This document shows positions 1 to 5,492 of a stretch of DNA of 6,072 bases, piece by piece. Made by a program: the position numbers and the translations under genes. Below the pieces are notes generated by a model. It saw only the letters and a list, made by a program, of their open reading frames with translations, had not been told where the DNA came from and did not search any database. The stretch comes from Opitutia bacterium (GTDB taxonomy: Bacteria > Verrucomicrobiota > Verrucomicrobiae > Opitutales > UBA953), in the NCBI GenBank assembly GCA_947488485.1, contig CANKZO010000142.1, positions 1 through 6,072 of the forward strand. The letters are read 5' to 3'. Numbering within the stretch: the stretch's first letter is position 1; every line of letters starts with the position of its first letter.

Positions 1-90
1 CCCGGTCGGAAGATCGTCGGTATCGATTGTCGCCTCCTGCTGATTGAAGGCGGCGCGTTGCATTGCCTCAGTCAGCAGCAGCCGGGGTAA
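1..90 (+). CDS. aguA: Agmatine deiminase, C-terminal fragment (partial, 5' end outside window)
   Basis: Read from base 1 in frame 1, the window opens inside a gene and gives 29 codons before a TAA at 88-90. The peptide runs PGRKIVGIDC, then RLLLIEGGALHCLSQQQPG. This matches the C-terminus of agmatine deiminases (peptidylarginine-deiminase-like guanidino hydrolases), which end with a GR-x-VVGID-C/A-R segment followed by GxG-x-HC-x-TQQ. The Cys of the HC motif (codon 64-66) is the family's catalytic nucleophile. The enzyme hydrolyses agmatine to N-carbamoylputrescine and ammonia in the cytoplasmic route to putrescine. Everything upstream, including the rest of the active site, lies outside the window, so completeness cannot be judged. 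The gene converges on the feo operon across about 375 bp of non-coding DNA. The assignment rests on one short but distinctive motif; another member of the same superfamily is the main alternative. Confidence 0.8.
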   Translation, partial: PGRKIVGIDCRLLLIEGGALHCLSQQQPG

Positions 91-91
91 G

Positions 92-106
92 CGCGGCGGA
101 GCCGCG
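92..106 (+). terminator. GC stem-loop just after the agmatine deiminase stop codon
   Basis: CGCGGC (92-97), loop GGA, GCCGCG (101-106): a perfect 6-bp all-GC stem that starts two bases after the TAA. No T-tract follows; the next bases are G-rich. It could slow or end transcription, or protect the 3' end of the mRNA, but it is not a textbook intrinsic terminator. Confidence 0.35.
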
Positions 107-107
107 A

Positions 108-143
108 GGGGGCACGTGGGCACGGTGACACGGGGGCAAGGGG
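108..143 (+). other. G-rich stretch with four G-runs (possible G-quadruplex)
   Basis: G-runs lie at 108-112, 118-120, 132-136 and 140-143, all on the + strand, separated by 5, 11 and 3 bases. The 11-base middle loop is longer than the usual limit for quadruplex motifs, so folding is uncertain. The stretch sits in the 3' untranslated zone of the deiminase gene and encodes nothing I recognise. Confidence 0.25.
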
Positions 144-194
144 ACAAACAAGAGGCACGGAGGCCCAGAGGCTCGGTTGATCAGAGAAGATCGG

Positions 195-436
195 GCTCAA
201 AGGGAAACCGGAGACCGGATGATTGGCTGGGGAATTAAATTCTGGGTGACGGGTGTCAGCCGCGGGTGACGGCAACTCAGGTATCGGCCTCTCGGCCATC
301 GGCCGCGGGAGCCTGGAGCCGGCTGCCGTTGGCTGAATAGCTGACTCCCGAGAGGCGGATGCCCTGGTGGCCGTCACCTGTCACCCGAAAGAATATGTTC
401 GAAGCTAACTTCCCGGTTTCCGGTCTCCCTTTGAGC
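195..436. repeat. Nested imperfect inverted repeat (~240-bp composite palindrome)
   Basis: Three nested arm pairs can be read. Outer arms: 195-218 and 413-436, 24 bp with two mismatches. Middle: an ATTCT plus GGGTGAC block at 239-250 faces its complement at 380-395, with a 3-base gap. Inner arms: 264-295 and 348-379, 25 of 32 bases complementary, ending in the perfect 9-mers GCCTCTCGG (287-295) and CCGAGAGGC (348-356), around a 52-base centre. The segments between the outer and middle arms align only loosely. It lies between two convergent operons and has no credible ORF and no clear target-site duplication. It resembles a degenerate palindromic intergenic repeat (REP or MITE class), but membership of a family needs genome-wide copies, which cannot be seen here. 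Confidence 0.6.
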
Positions 437-448
437 GAGCGTTCGCTC
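433..448 (-). terminator. Short stem-loop downstream of the feo operon
   Basis: On the minus strand GAGCGA, loop ACGC, TCGCTC forms a perfect 6-bp stem about 18 bases after the stop codon of the last feo gene. AAAGGG rather than a U-tract follows, so intrinsic termination is doubtful. It partly overlaps the outer arm of the large inverted repeat, and the two foldings would compete. Confidence 0.25.
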
Positions 449-466
449 TGGCCAACTCCTACCCGC

Positions 467-616
467 TTACTTCTTCGGCTTTAGTTTCGTCGCGCAGCCA
501 CAGTCCCCGGCGCAGCCGCCTTCCTTGCGACGGCGAGCCGCGGCGAGCCAGCGACGAATCAACCAGCCGGCGGCGACCCCTATGATGGCTCCGACGATGA
601 CAGCTTCGAAGTTCAT
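467..616 (-). CDS. Small FeoB-associated Cys-rich membrane peptide (49 aa)
   Basis: A 49-residue protein begins with ATG at 614-616, inside the 3' end of feoB; the shared ATGA gives a 4-bp overlap and implies translational coupling. Residues 4-20 form one hydrophobic helix with glycines at 9, 13 and 17 (tandem GxxxG), suited to helix packing. A strongly basic stretch follows (RR at 21-22, RRRK at 28-31), then Cys35, Cys39 and Cys41 (CAGDCGC) and a Lys-rich tail. This layout, one N-terminal helix, positive residues and a C-terminal Cys cluster, is that of the FeoB-associated Cys-rich membrane proteins encoded directly after feoB in many bacteria. Their role is not firmly known; help with FeoB assembly or metal/redox sensing has been considered, in the place of FeoC. 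By the positive-inside rule the Cys cluster should be cytoplasmic. The same frame stays open upstream to 835, but that part is a shadow of feoB. Position and composition make the call fairly sure; the function is inferred. Confidence 0.8.
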   Translation of the reverse strand: MNFEAVIVGAIIGVAAGWLIRRWLAAARRRKEGGCAGDCGCATKLKPKK

Positions 617-2766
617 GTGAGGCGGATGACGACCTGATAGACGGCCGTCCCGGCGAGCCAGGCGAGCGCCGTCATGTAGACAAATGATCCCGCCGCCCAC
701 TTCCAACCGCCGGTCTCTTGAGCGAGTGTGGCAATCGTTGGGCCGCACTGCGAGCAGAGGGCGAAGAAGACCATCAGCGCCAGCACCGCGGCAAGGGAGA
801 AGATCGGGGTGCCGGCGCGCGGGCCCTCGGACCACTTCGCATCCTGCATCGCCTTACGGAGATGTTGGCTGTCGGCCTCGGCGCCTTCGCCGACAGAGTA
901 GGTCACGCCCAGCGTGGAGACGATGACCTCGCGCGCGGGGAAGCTCGCCAGCACCCCGACGGTGATCTTCCAGTCGAAGCCGAGCGGATCAAAGATCGGC
1001 TGCACCGCTTTACCAAAGCGCCCCATATAGGACTGCTCGACGTAGGCCGCCTGGAGCTTGGCTTTCACCACTTCTGCCGTGGCCGAAGGATGCGATGCCT
1101 TGATGCGTTCGGCGACGGACGCGTCGCGCGGGAAATAGGAAAGCGCCCACACGATGATCGTGATGGCGAAGATGACCGTACCGGCCTTCGAGACGAATTC
1201 GGCGGCGTTCTGCCACATGCGCCAAATGACATCGCGCGGCTTGGGCATCTGGTAGCGCGGGAGCTCGAGGACGAAGGGCTGCGGCTTCACCTTGAGGACG
1301 AGGCGGGTGAGCACGAAGGCGGTCGGGACGGCGAAGAACAACCCAACGCAATGCATGCCGATCATGGCCACTGATTGCCAGCCGGCGCCGTAGGTCGGAA
1401 ATATGAACGCGGAGCACATCAGCGCGTAGATTGGGAAACGCGCCGAGCAGCTCATGAACGGCACGACGAAGGCGGTCGCGAGCCGGGCCTTCGGGTCTTC
1501 AATTGTGCGCGTCGAAAGTAGGCTCGGAATCGCGCAGGCGAAACCGGAGAGTAATGGCACGAAGCTCTTCCCATTGAGGCCGCACCAACTAAACAGACGG
1601 TCCATGATAAACGCCGCGCGCGCCATGTAGCCGCTATCTTCGAGGATCCCGATGAAAAGGAAAAGGATGAGGATTTGCGGCAGGAACACCAAGAACGCGC
1701 CGACGCCGCCGATGATGCCGTCCGCCAGCAGGCTTTGGAGCATCGGATACGCATCAAGTTGCGGCGCGACGATGGCCTTCGTCCAATCGACCCCAGACTG
1801 AATCCACTCCATGGGGAACTTCGCCAGCCAGAAGACGGAGCCGAAGAAACCCAGCATGATGCCCAAGAACAGAACCGGGCCGAGGAAACGATGCAGGAGT
1901 AGGCGATCGACGGCGGCGCTGCGGCCAGCCTTGCCGGCGCCCTCGGTTACCACGCCTTCGAGGACGATGCGAAGGTGCGCATAGTGCACGAGCGGCTCGG
2001 CGGCCATGGGGTTGTAGCCAGAATTGCGGACGCGATCGCGCGCGGAGCGCAAGGTCTTGTCCCGCTGAGCGAAGGTCCAGCCGAGGCGGTCGGCCGTGGA
2101 CGGATTCGTATCGAAGAGAAGTCGCTGCGCTTCGGCTTCTGAAATCGGCTTGCCCGTGTCGGCGGCGGCGGACGTAGCAACATCGGCGAGGGCGGTGGCG
2201 ATATTGGTCGGCCAGGTGACGCGCTTCATCTGTGTCTGCTGGGTGATGGCACGGGCGATGCCACGGCGAACATCGAGGATGCCTTCACCTTTCCAAGCGG
2301 AGGACATCACGACCGGCACGCCGCCGAGGCGACGGGAGAGTAGCTCGGTGTCGATACGGAGGCCTTGTTCCTTAGCGACGTCAGCCTGGTTGAGGACGAT
2401 GACCACCGGACGGCCGAGCTCGGCGACCTGCGAGGCGAGGAAGAGATTACGGAGCAGGTTCGTCGCGTCGACGACGAGCACCACGGCGTCCGGACGGCGA
2501 TCGCCGGCGATGTTACCCGACAGCGCATCGATGACGACCTGCTCGTCGGGCGAAGCGGCGGCGAGGGAGTAGAGTCCAGGCAGGTCGATGAGTTCGACTT
2601 TCTGTCCGTCGCCGAGATCACAGGTGCCCGACTTGCGAGCGACAGTCACGCCGGGGTAATTGCCAACACGCTGACGCAAACCCGTTAGGGCGTTGAAGAG
2701 AGTCGACTTGCCGGTGTTGGGGTTACCGACGAGCGCGACCAGGAGGCCTGCGGCGGGAGTGCTCAC
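613..2766 (-). CDS. feoB: Ferrous iron transport protein B (GTPase-coupled Fe(II) permease)
   Basis: This is a 717-residue inner-membrane Fe(II) transporter with a cytosolic N-terminal G domain. The GTPase motifs are complete: G1 GNPNTGKS at 14-21, G2 Thr41 in NYPGVTV, G3 DLPG at 61-64, G4 NQAD at 126-129, and G5 SA at about 156-157. A helical regulatory spacer runs to about 285, and the membrane domain starts near LLLHRFLGPV. Conserved segments include FLPQILILFLFIGILEDSGY (361-380). The first gate region has Cys411 in GFAC and PFMSCSAR (436-443); the second has FPAREVIVSTLG (609-620). CSQCGPTIATL at 671-681 matches the conserved C-terminal QC segment of the family. Length is within the normal range and there is no frameshift. 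The start is GTG (2764-2766), which overlaps the feoA stop as GTGA and places G1 at the usual distance from the N-terminus. No Shine-Dalgarno sequence is visible, so coupling to feoA is likely. Confidence 0.97.
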   Translation of the reverse strand: MSTPAAGLLVALVGNPNTGKSTLFNALTGLRQRVGNYPGVTVARKSGTCDLGDGQKVELIDLPGLYSLAAASPDEQVVIDALSGNIAGDRRPDAVVLVVDATNLLRNLFLASQVAELGRPVVIVLNQADVAKEQGLRIDTELLSRRLGGVPVVMSSAWKGEGILDVRRGIARAITQQTQMKRVTWPTNIATALADVATSAAADTGKPISEAEAQRLLFDTNPSTADRLGWTFAQRDKTLRSARDRVRNSGYNPMAAEPLVHYAHLRIVLEGVVTEGAGKAGRSAAVDRLLLHRFLGPVLFLGIMLGFFGSVFWLAKFPMEWIQSGVDWTKAIVAPQLDAYPMLQSLLADGIIGGVGAFLVFLPQILILFLFIGILEDSGYMARAAFIMDRLFSWCGLNGKSFVPLLSGFACAIPSLLSTRTIEDPKARLATAFVVPFMSCSARFPIYALMCSAFIFPTYGAGWQSVAMIGMHCVGLFFAVPTAFVLTRLVLKVKPQPFVLELPRYQMPKPRDVIWRMWQNAAEFVSKAGTVIFAITIIVWALSYFPRDASVAERIKASHPSATAEVVKAKLQAAYVEQSYMGRFGKAVQPIFDPLGFDWKITVGVLASFPAREVIVSTLGVTYSVGEGAEADSQHLRKAMQDAKWSEGPRAGTPIFSLAAVLALMVFFALCSQCGPTIATLAQETGGWKWAAGSFVYMTALAWLAGTAVYQVVIRLT

Positions 2767-3023
2767 GGCTGGCGCGGTCGCTGGATGGGACAGTCGGCGG
2801 AGACGTCGACGATTAGGTTCTCGGCCTCGGCAAGGCGCAGGCTGACGACTTGGCCGCCGAACTCGATCGCGAGCGGGTCGCCGAGCGGCGCCCTCCGAAT
2901 GAGCTTCAGGACCATGCCCGGGAGAAGCCCAAGCGCCATTAAACGCTGATCCACCCCACGCTCGGGATTGAGCGAGGCCAGCTTGCCGAATTGGCCGGGC
3001 AGAAGTTGGGAAAGCGGAGTCAC
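2763..3023 (-). CDS. feoA: Ferrous iron transport protein A (small SH3-like FeoB partner)
   Basis: An 86-residue cytosolic protein with an SH3-like beta fold, the usual partner of FeoB, thought to interact with it and modulate Fe(II) uptake. Family marks are LSQLLPGQFGKLASL near the N-terminus, RLMALGLLPGMVLKLIRRAP in the middle (28-46) with LGDP at 47-50, and IEFGGQVVSLRLAEAENLIV (53-72). The C-terminal ten residues (QRPRQP end) are an ordinary unstructured tail. The start is GTG at 3021-3023; the only codons between it and the in-frame TGA upstream (3042-3044) are GAC TCA TTC TCA ATT AGA, so no ATG alternative exists. There is no ribosome-binding site, and the Fur-type palindrome ends only five bases before the start. 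The 3' end overlaps feoB by 4 bp. First gene of the operon. Confidence 0.95.
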   Translation of the reverse strand: MTPLSQLLPGQFGKLASLNPERGVDQRLMALGLLPGMVLKLIRRAPLGDPLAIEFGGQVVSLRLAEAENLIVDVSADCPIQRPRQP

Positions 3024-3028
3024 TCTAA

Positions 3029-3045
3029 TTGAGAATGAGTCTCAA
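3029..3045 (-). promoter_or_regulatory. Fur box controlling feoAB
   Basis: TTGAGAATGAGTCTCAA is a 17-bp palindrome centred on base 3037; the 8-base half-sites differ at one position. It keeps the 7-1-7 Fur pattern (TGAnAAT n A..T..TCA) and agrees with 11 of 14 informative positions of the classical TGATAATnATTATCA core. Fur with Fe(II) binds such sites and represses iron uptake genes, which fits the adjacent feoA. It lies 5 bp before the feoA start and about 100 bp before the transporter start. No clear -10/-35 pair for feoA is seen; the site probably overlaps the core promoter. Confidence 0.75.
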
Positions 3046-3086
3046 AACTAGCCCTCAGGCCCCCTTTGTCAACGCCGACCATCGGA

Positions 3087-3110
3087 GAGCGCCGGATTGC
3101 ATTACCGGCT
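3087..3110. promoter_or_regulatory. Imperfect dyad in the feoA/transporter intergenic region
   Basis: GCCGG (3091-3095) and CCGGC (3105-3109) form a perfect 5-bp dyad around a 9-base AT-richer centre. The match continues outward to GAG (left) and TC (right) if two left-hand bases bulge out. It could be an operator for the transporter or chance in GC-rich DNA. Confidence 0.2.
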
Positions 3111-3132
3111 CCCCCTCCCCTATTTCCCCGCT

Positions 3133-3138
3133 TATAAC
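3133..3138 (+). promoter_or_regulatory. Possible -10 element of the POT transporter gene
   Basis: TATAAC matches five of six bases of the sigma-70 -10 consensus in otherwise C-rich DNA. No acceptable -35 hexamer stands 16-18 bp upstream. Transcription starting about 7 bases downstream would begin almost at the ATG (3147), giving a leaderless or nearly leaderless mRNA, in keeping with the absence of a ribosome-binding site. Confidence 0.35.
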
Positions 3139-3146
3139 CCCTTCTG

Positions 3147-4733
3147 ATGCACGCGCTAACCCCAGACGTCGAATCGCCGGCCAAGCACACCGAGCGCGAC
3201 CATGGGGGCATGGCCGGCCACCCCCGGGGGTTGAGCATGCTCTTCTACGCCGAGATGTGGGAGCGGTTCTCCTACTACGGTATGCGGGCGATCCTCCTGC
3301 TGTTCATGATCGCGCCCTTGGCGATGGGCGGGATGGGGATGGACCAGAAATCGGCCGCACAAATCTACGGCAACTACACCATGGCGAGCTACATGGTGGC
3401 CATCCTGGGGGGCTATGTCGCGGACAACTTTATCGGCGCGCGCCGCGCAGTCCTCATCGGCGGACTGATTATCACCGCCGGACACTTCTGCCTGGCGTTC
3501 GCCTCCGTGCCGACGTTCTACGCGGGGCTCATCCTCGTCGCACTCGGCACCGGCCTGCTCAAGCCGAGCATCAGCACGCTTGTCGGCGGACTCTACTCGC
3601 ATGGCGACACGCGTCGCGACGCCGGCTTCTCGCTCTTCTACATGGGTATCAACCTCGGTGCCTTCGCCGCGCCGCTGGTGGTCGGTTGGCTTGCGCAGGG
3701 CGAACAGTTCAAGGCGCTGCTCACTGGCTGGGGACTCGACCCGACGCATTGCTGGCACTGGGGCTTCGGCGCCGCGGGAATCGGCATGACCATCGGTATG
3801 ATCGTCTATTTGCGCCACTGGCATTGGCTCTCTCACATCGGCCATCCTCCCGAAGCGAACTCCGCCCGCCCATGGGGGCGTCTAGCGCTCATCGCCTTGG
3901 GCACCGCGGCGTTGCTCGGGGTGGTGATCGGCGCAGACCGAATCATCATGGACTTGAGGGAAAGCAAGGGCGACGAGATCGCCCGCGATTTCGCCAGGCT
4001 CGCCTATGGGATGATCTGCTTCGGGCTACCCGTTGCCGGGATAATCTTTTTCGGATTATTGCGAAGAGATGAAGATAGCCGGCGCATCGCCGCGATCCTC
4101 GTCTTCTACGTCTGCGCGATCTTGTTCTGGGCGGTCTTCGAACAGGCCGGCTCGACGCTCACGCTCTTCGCGGACGAACTCACGCGCAACGAGCTGCTGG
4201 GTTTCCGGTTTCCCTCGTCGTGGTTCCAGTCGGTGAACTCGCTCTTCATCCTGATCCTCGCGCCGCTGTTCGCGTGGCTCTGGGTAAGCCTACGGAAACA
4301 TCAGCCTTCGATCCCGATGAAGTTCGTCTGTGGGCTGTTATTCGTAGCCCTTTCGTTCGCCCTGCTCATCCCAGCTGCGCAGCTCACCGCCGCCGGCAAA
4401 GTCAGCCCTTGGTGGCTGATCGGCGTCTACTTCCTCCAGACCATCGGGGAACTCTGCCTCAGCCCTGTCGGCCTGAGCGCGATGACCAAGCTCGCCCCCA
4501 TGAAACTGACCGGGCTCGTGATGGGCATCTGGTTCCTCGGCACTGCGCTTGGCAATAAGCTGGCGGGCGTGGTCGCCGGCGAATTCAACGCCAAGGACCC
4601 GCAAGCCCTCGCGCACTTCTTTTGGCAACAGGCGCTGCTCGTGGGCGGCATGACGGTCCTATTACTGGTGCTCGTGCCGTGGGTGCGCCGACTGACTGGC
4701 GAACAGGCGACGTCAGGTCAGAGTTCTGCCTGA
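3147..4733 (+). CDS. POT/PTR2-family proton-coupled oligopeptide transporter
   Basis: A 528-residue major-facilitator protein that should import di- and tripeptides with protons across the inner membrane. TM1 carries the POT signature ExxERFxYY as E36, E39, R40, F41, Y43, Y44. GGYVADNFIGARR (88-100) is the loop 2-3 motif. FSLFYMGINLGAF (161-173) is the PTR2 FYxxINxG signature. FWAVFEQAGST (327-337) is the TM7 motif with E332, and GELCLSPVGLS (434-444) carries the conserved TM10 acidic residue E435. The length fits the 14-helix bacterial POTs with two extra central helices. The ATG at 3147 leaves 35 residues before the ExxER motif, similar to E. coli DtpA; Met22 (3210) and Met31 (3237) are possible later starts, and no ribosome-binding site decides between them. 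The gene is divergent from feoA and overlaps the exonuclease gene tail-to-tail by 16 bp. Substrate range (peptide versus other POT substrates) cannot be told from sequence. Confidence 0.93.
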   Translation: MHALTPDVESPAKHTERDHGGMAGHPRGLSMLFYAEMWERFSYYGMRAILLLFMIAPLAMGGMGMDQKSAAQIYGNYTMASYMVAILGGYVADNFIGARRAVLIGGLIITAGHFCLAFASVPTFYAGLILVALGTGLLKPSISTLVGGLYSHGDTRRDAGFSLFYMGINLGAFAAPLVVGWLAQGEQFKALLTGWGLDPTHCWHWGFGAAGIGMTIGMIVYLRHWHWLSHIGHPPEANSARPWGRLALIALGTAALLGVVIGADRIIMDLRESKGDEIARDFARLAYGMICFGLPVAGIIFFGLLRRDEDSRRIAAILVFYVCAILFWAVFEQAGSTLTLFADELTRNELLGFRFPSSWFQSVNSLFILILAPLFAWLWVSLRKHQPSIPMKFVCGLLFVALSFALLIPAAQLTAAGKVSPWWLIGVYFLQTIGELCLSPVGLSAMTKLAPMKLTGLVMGIWFLGTALGNKLAGVVAGEFNAKDPQALAHFFWQQALLVGGMTVLLLVLVPWVRRLTGEQATSGQSSA

Positions 4734-5485
4734 ACGCAAACGGACACCGGACAGTGATCCGAACCCGTGACCTTGTCGTGGATGTCGGGCTGAGAATACT
4801 TGAGGCCGTCAGACGTCAGGCAGTAGTCCAGGCGCCAGCCGATGTTGCGGGCGCGAATACCGGGGCGATAGGACCACCAGCTATAGCGCTTCGCTAGTTC
4901 GGGATGCTGAGCGCGGAAAGTGTCCGTGAACCCATGCTGTGAAAGGAGCTGGCTGAAAGATTCGCGCTCCTCATCGGTGAAACCCGCGTTGCGGCGGTTC
5001 GTCGAAGGATTGGCGAGGTCGATCTCGGCGTGCGCGACGTTGAGGTCGCCACAGACGACGACTGGCTTCTGCTTGGCGAGGCGGGCAAGGTATTTACGGA
5101 AATCGGCGTCCCACTGGAGGCGGTATTCGAGGCGCTCGAGTTCGCGTTGGGAATTTGGGACGTAGGCGCTGATGACGAAGAGCCCTTTGAATTCGGCCGT
5201 CACCACGCGCCCTTCGGGCGGATGGTCGCCCGGGAAATCAGTGGCGACGGAAAGCGGCGCGGTCTTCGAGAGCACCGCGGTGCCGGAGTAGCCCTTCTTT
5301 TCAGCTTCGTGCCAGAACTGGTGCGGATAAGCCAAGCCAAGCGTGGTGGCGACGGCGGTCTCACACTTCGTCTCTTGGAGGCAGAGTACGTCCGGATCGG
5401 CGGACGCGATGAAATCGGCAAGGCCTTTGCCGAGGGCCGAGCGGACGCCGTTGACGTTCCAGGAATAAATCTTCGCGTGACTCAC
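4718..5485 (-). CDS. xth: Exodeoxyribonuclease III / AP endonuclease (ExoA/Xth type)
   Basis: A 255-residue cytosolic DNA-repair enzyme of the exonuclease-endonuclease-phosphatase fold. It cuts 5' of abasic sites in base-excision repair and may have 3'-5' exonuclease and 3'-phosphatase activity. Active-site motifs are complete: SWNVNGVRS with Asn12, LQETK with metal-binding Glu38, SAYVPN with Tyr108, GDLNVAH with Asp147 and Asn149, IGWRLDY with Asp220, and GSDHCPV with the Asp243-His244 pair. NAGFTDEERE and YSWWSYRPGIRARNIGWRLD (201-220) place it nearer the B. subtilis ExoA/APE1-like branch than E. coli XthA. The start is GTG at 5483-5485, which puts WNVNG at its usual place; no Shine-Dalgarno sequence is present. 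It follows the upstream unknown gene after 7 bp, so the two are probably one transcript. Its last 16 bp overlap the converging transporter gene. Confidence 0.95.
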   Translation of the reverse strand: MSHAKIYSWNVNGVRSALGKGLADFIASADPDVLCLQETKCETAVATTLGLAYPHQFWHEAEKKGYSGTAVLSKTAPLSVATDFPGDHPPEGRVVTAEFKGLFVISAYVPNSQRELERLEYRLQWDADFRKYLARLAKQKPVVVCGDLNVAHAEIDLANPSTNRRNAGFTDEERESFSQLLSQHGFTDTFRAQHPELAKRYSWWSYRPGIRARNIGWRLDYCLTSDGLKYSQPDIHDKVTGSDHCPVSVCVQAEL

Positions 5486-5492
5486 GGACGGA

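Noticed and set aside
44..238. 64-aa plus-strand ORF over the end of the deiminase gene and the G-rich region
   Set aside because: It overlaps the deiminase tail in another frame and its product is a low-complexity Arg/Gly string from GC-rich DNA, with no family resemblance.
72..377. 101-aa minus-strand ORF across the palindromic region
   Set aside because: It merely spans the inverted repeat; composition is Pro/Ser/Arg-rich and no start signal or domain is seen.
195..436. Insertion sequence with terminal inverted repeats
   Set aside because: No transposase or fragment of one lies between the arms and no target-site duplication flanks them, so only a non-autonomous or palindromic repeat can be claimed.
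617..835. N-terminal extension of the 49-aa Cys-rich peptide to 122 aa
   Set aside because: The extra 73 residues are an out-of-frame reading of the feoB 3' end; the hydrophobic helix and Cys motif begin exactly at the ATG that overlaps the feoB stop.
718..1374. 218-aa plus-strand ORF antisense to feoB
   Set aside because: A shadow of feoB codon bias; the product is rich in Asp, Arg, Gly and His, without domains or a promoter.
3156..3845. 229-aa minus-strand ORF antisense to the transporter
   Set aside because: Its charged Glu/Arg/Val/His-rich composition mirrors the opposite-strand codons; no motif supports it.
3029..4072. 347-aa plus-strand ORF overlapping the transporter start
   Set aside because: It begins inside the Fur box and runs in a different frame from the clear POT protein; the Arg/His/Pro-rich product is a typical GC-rich shadow.
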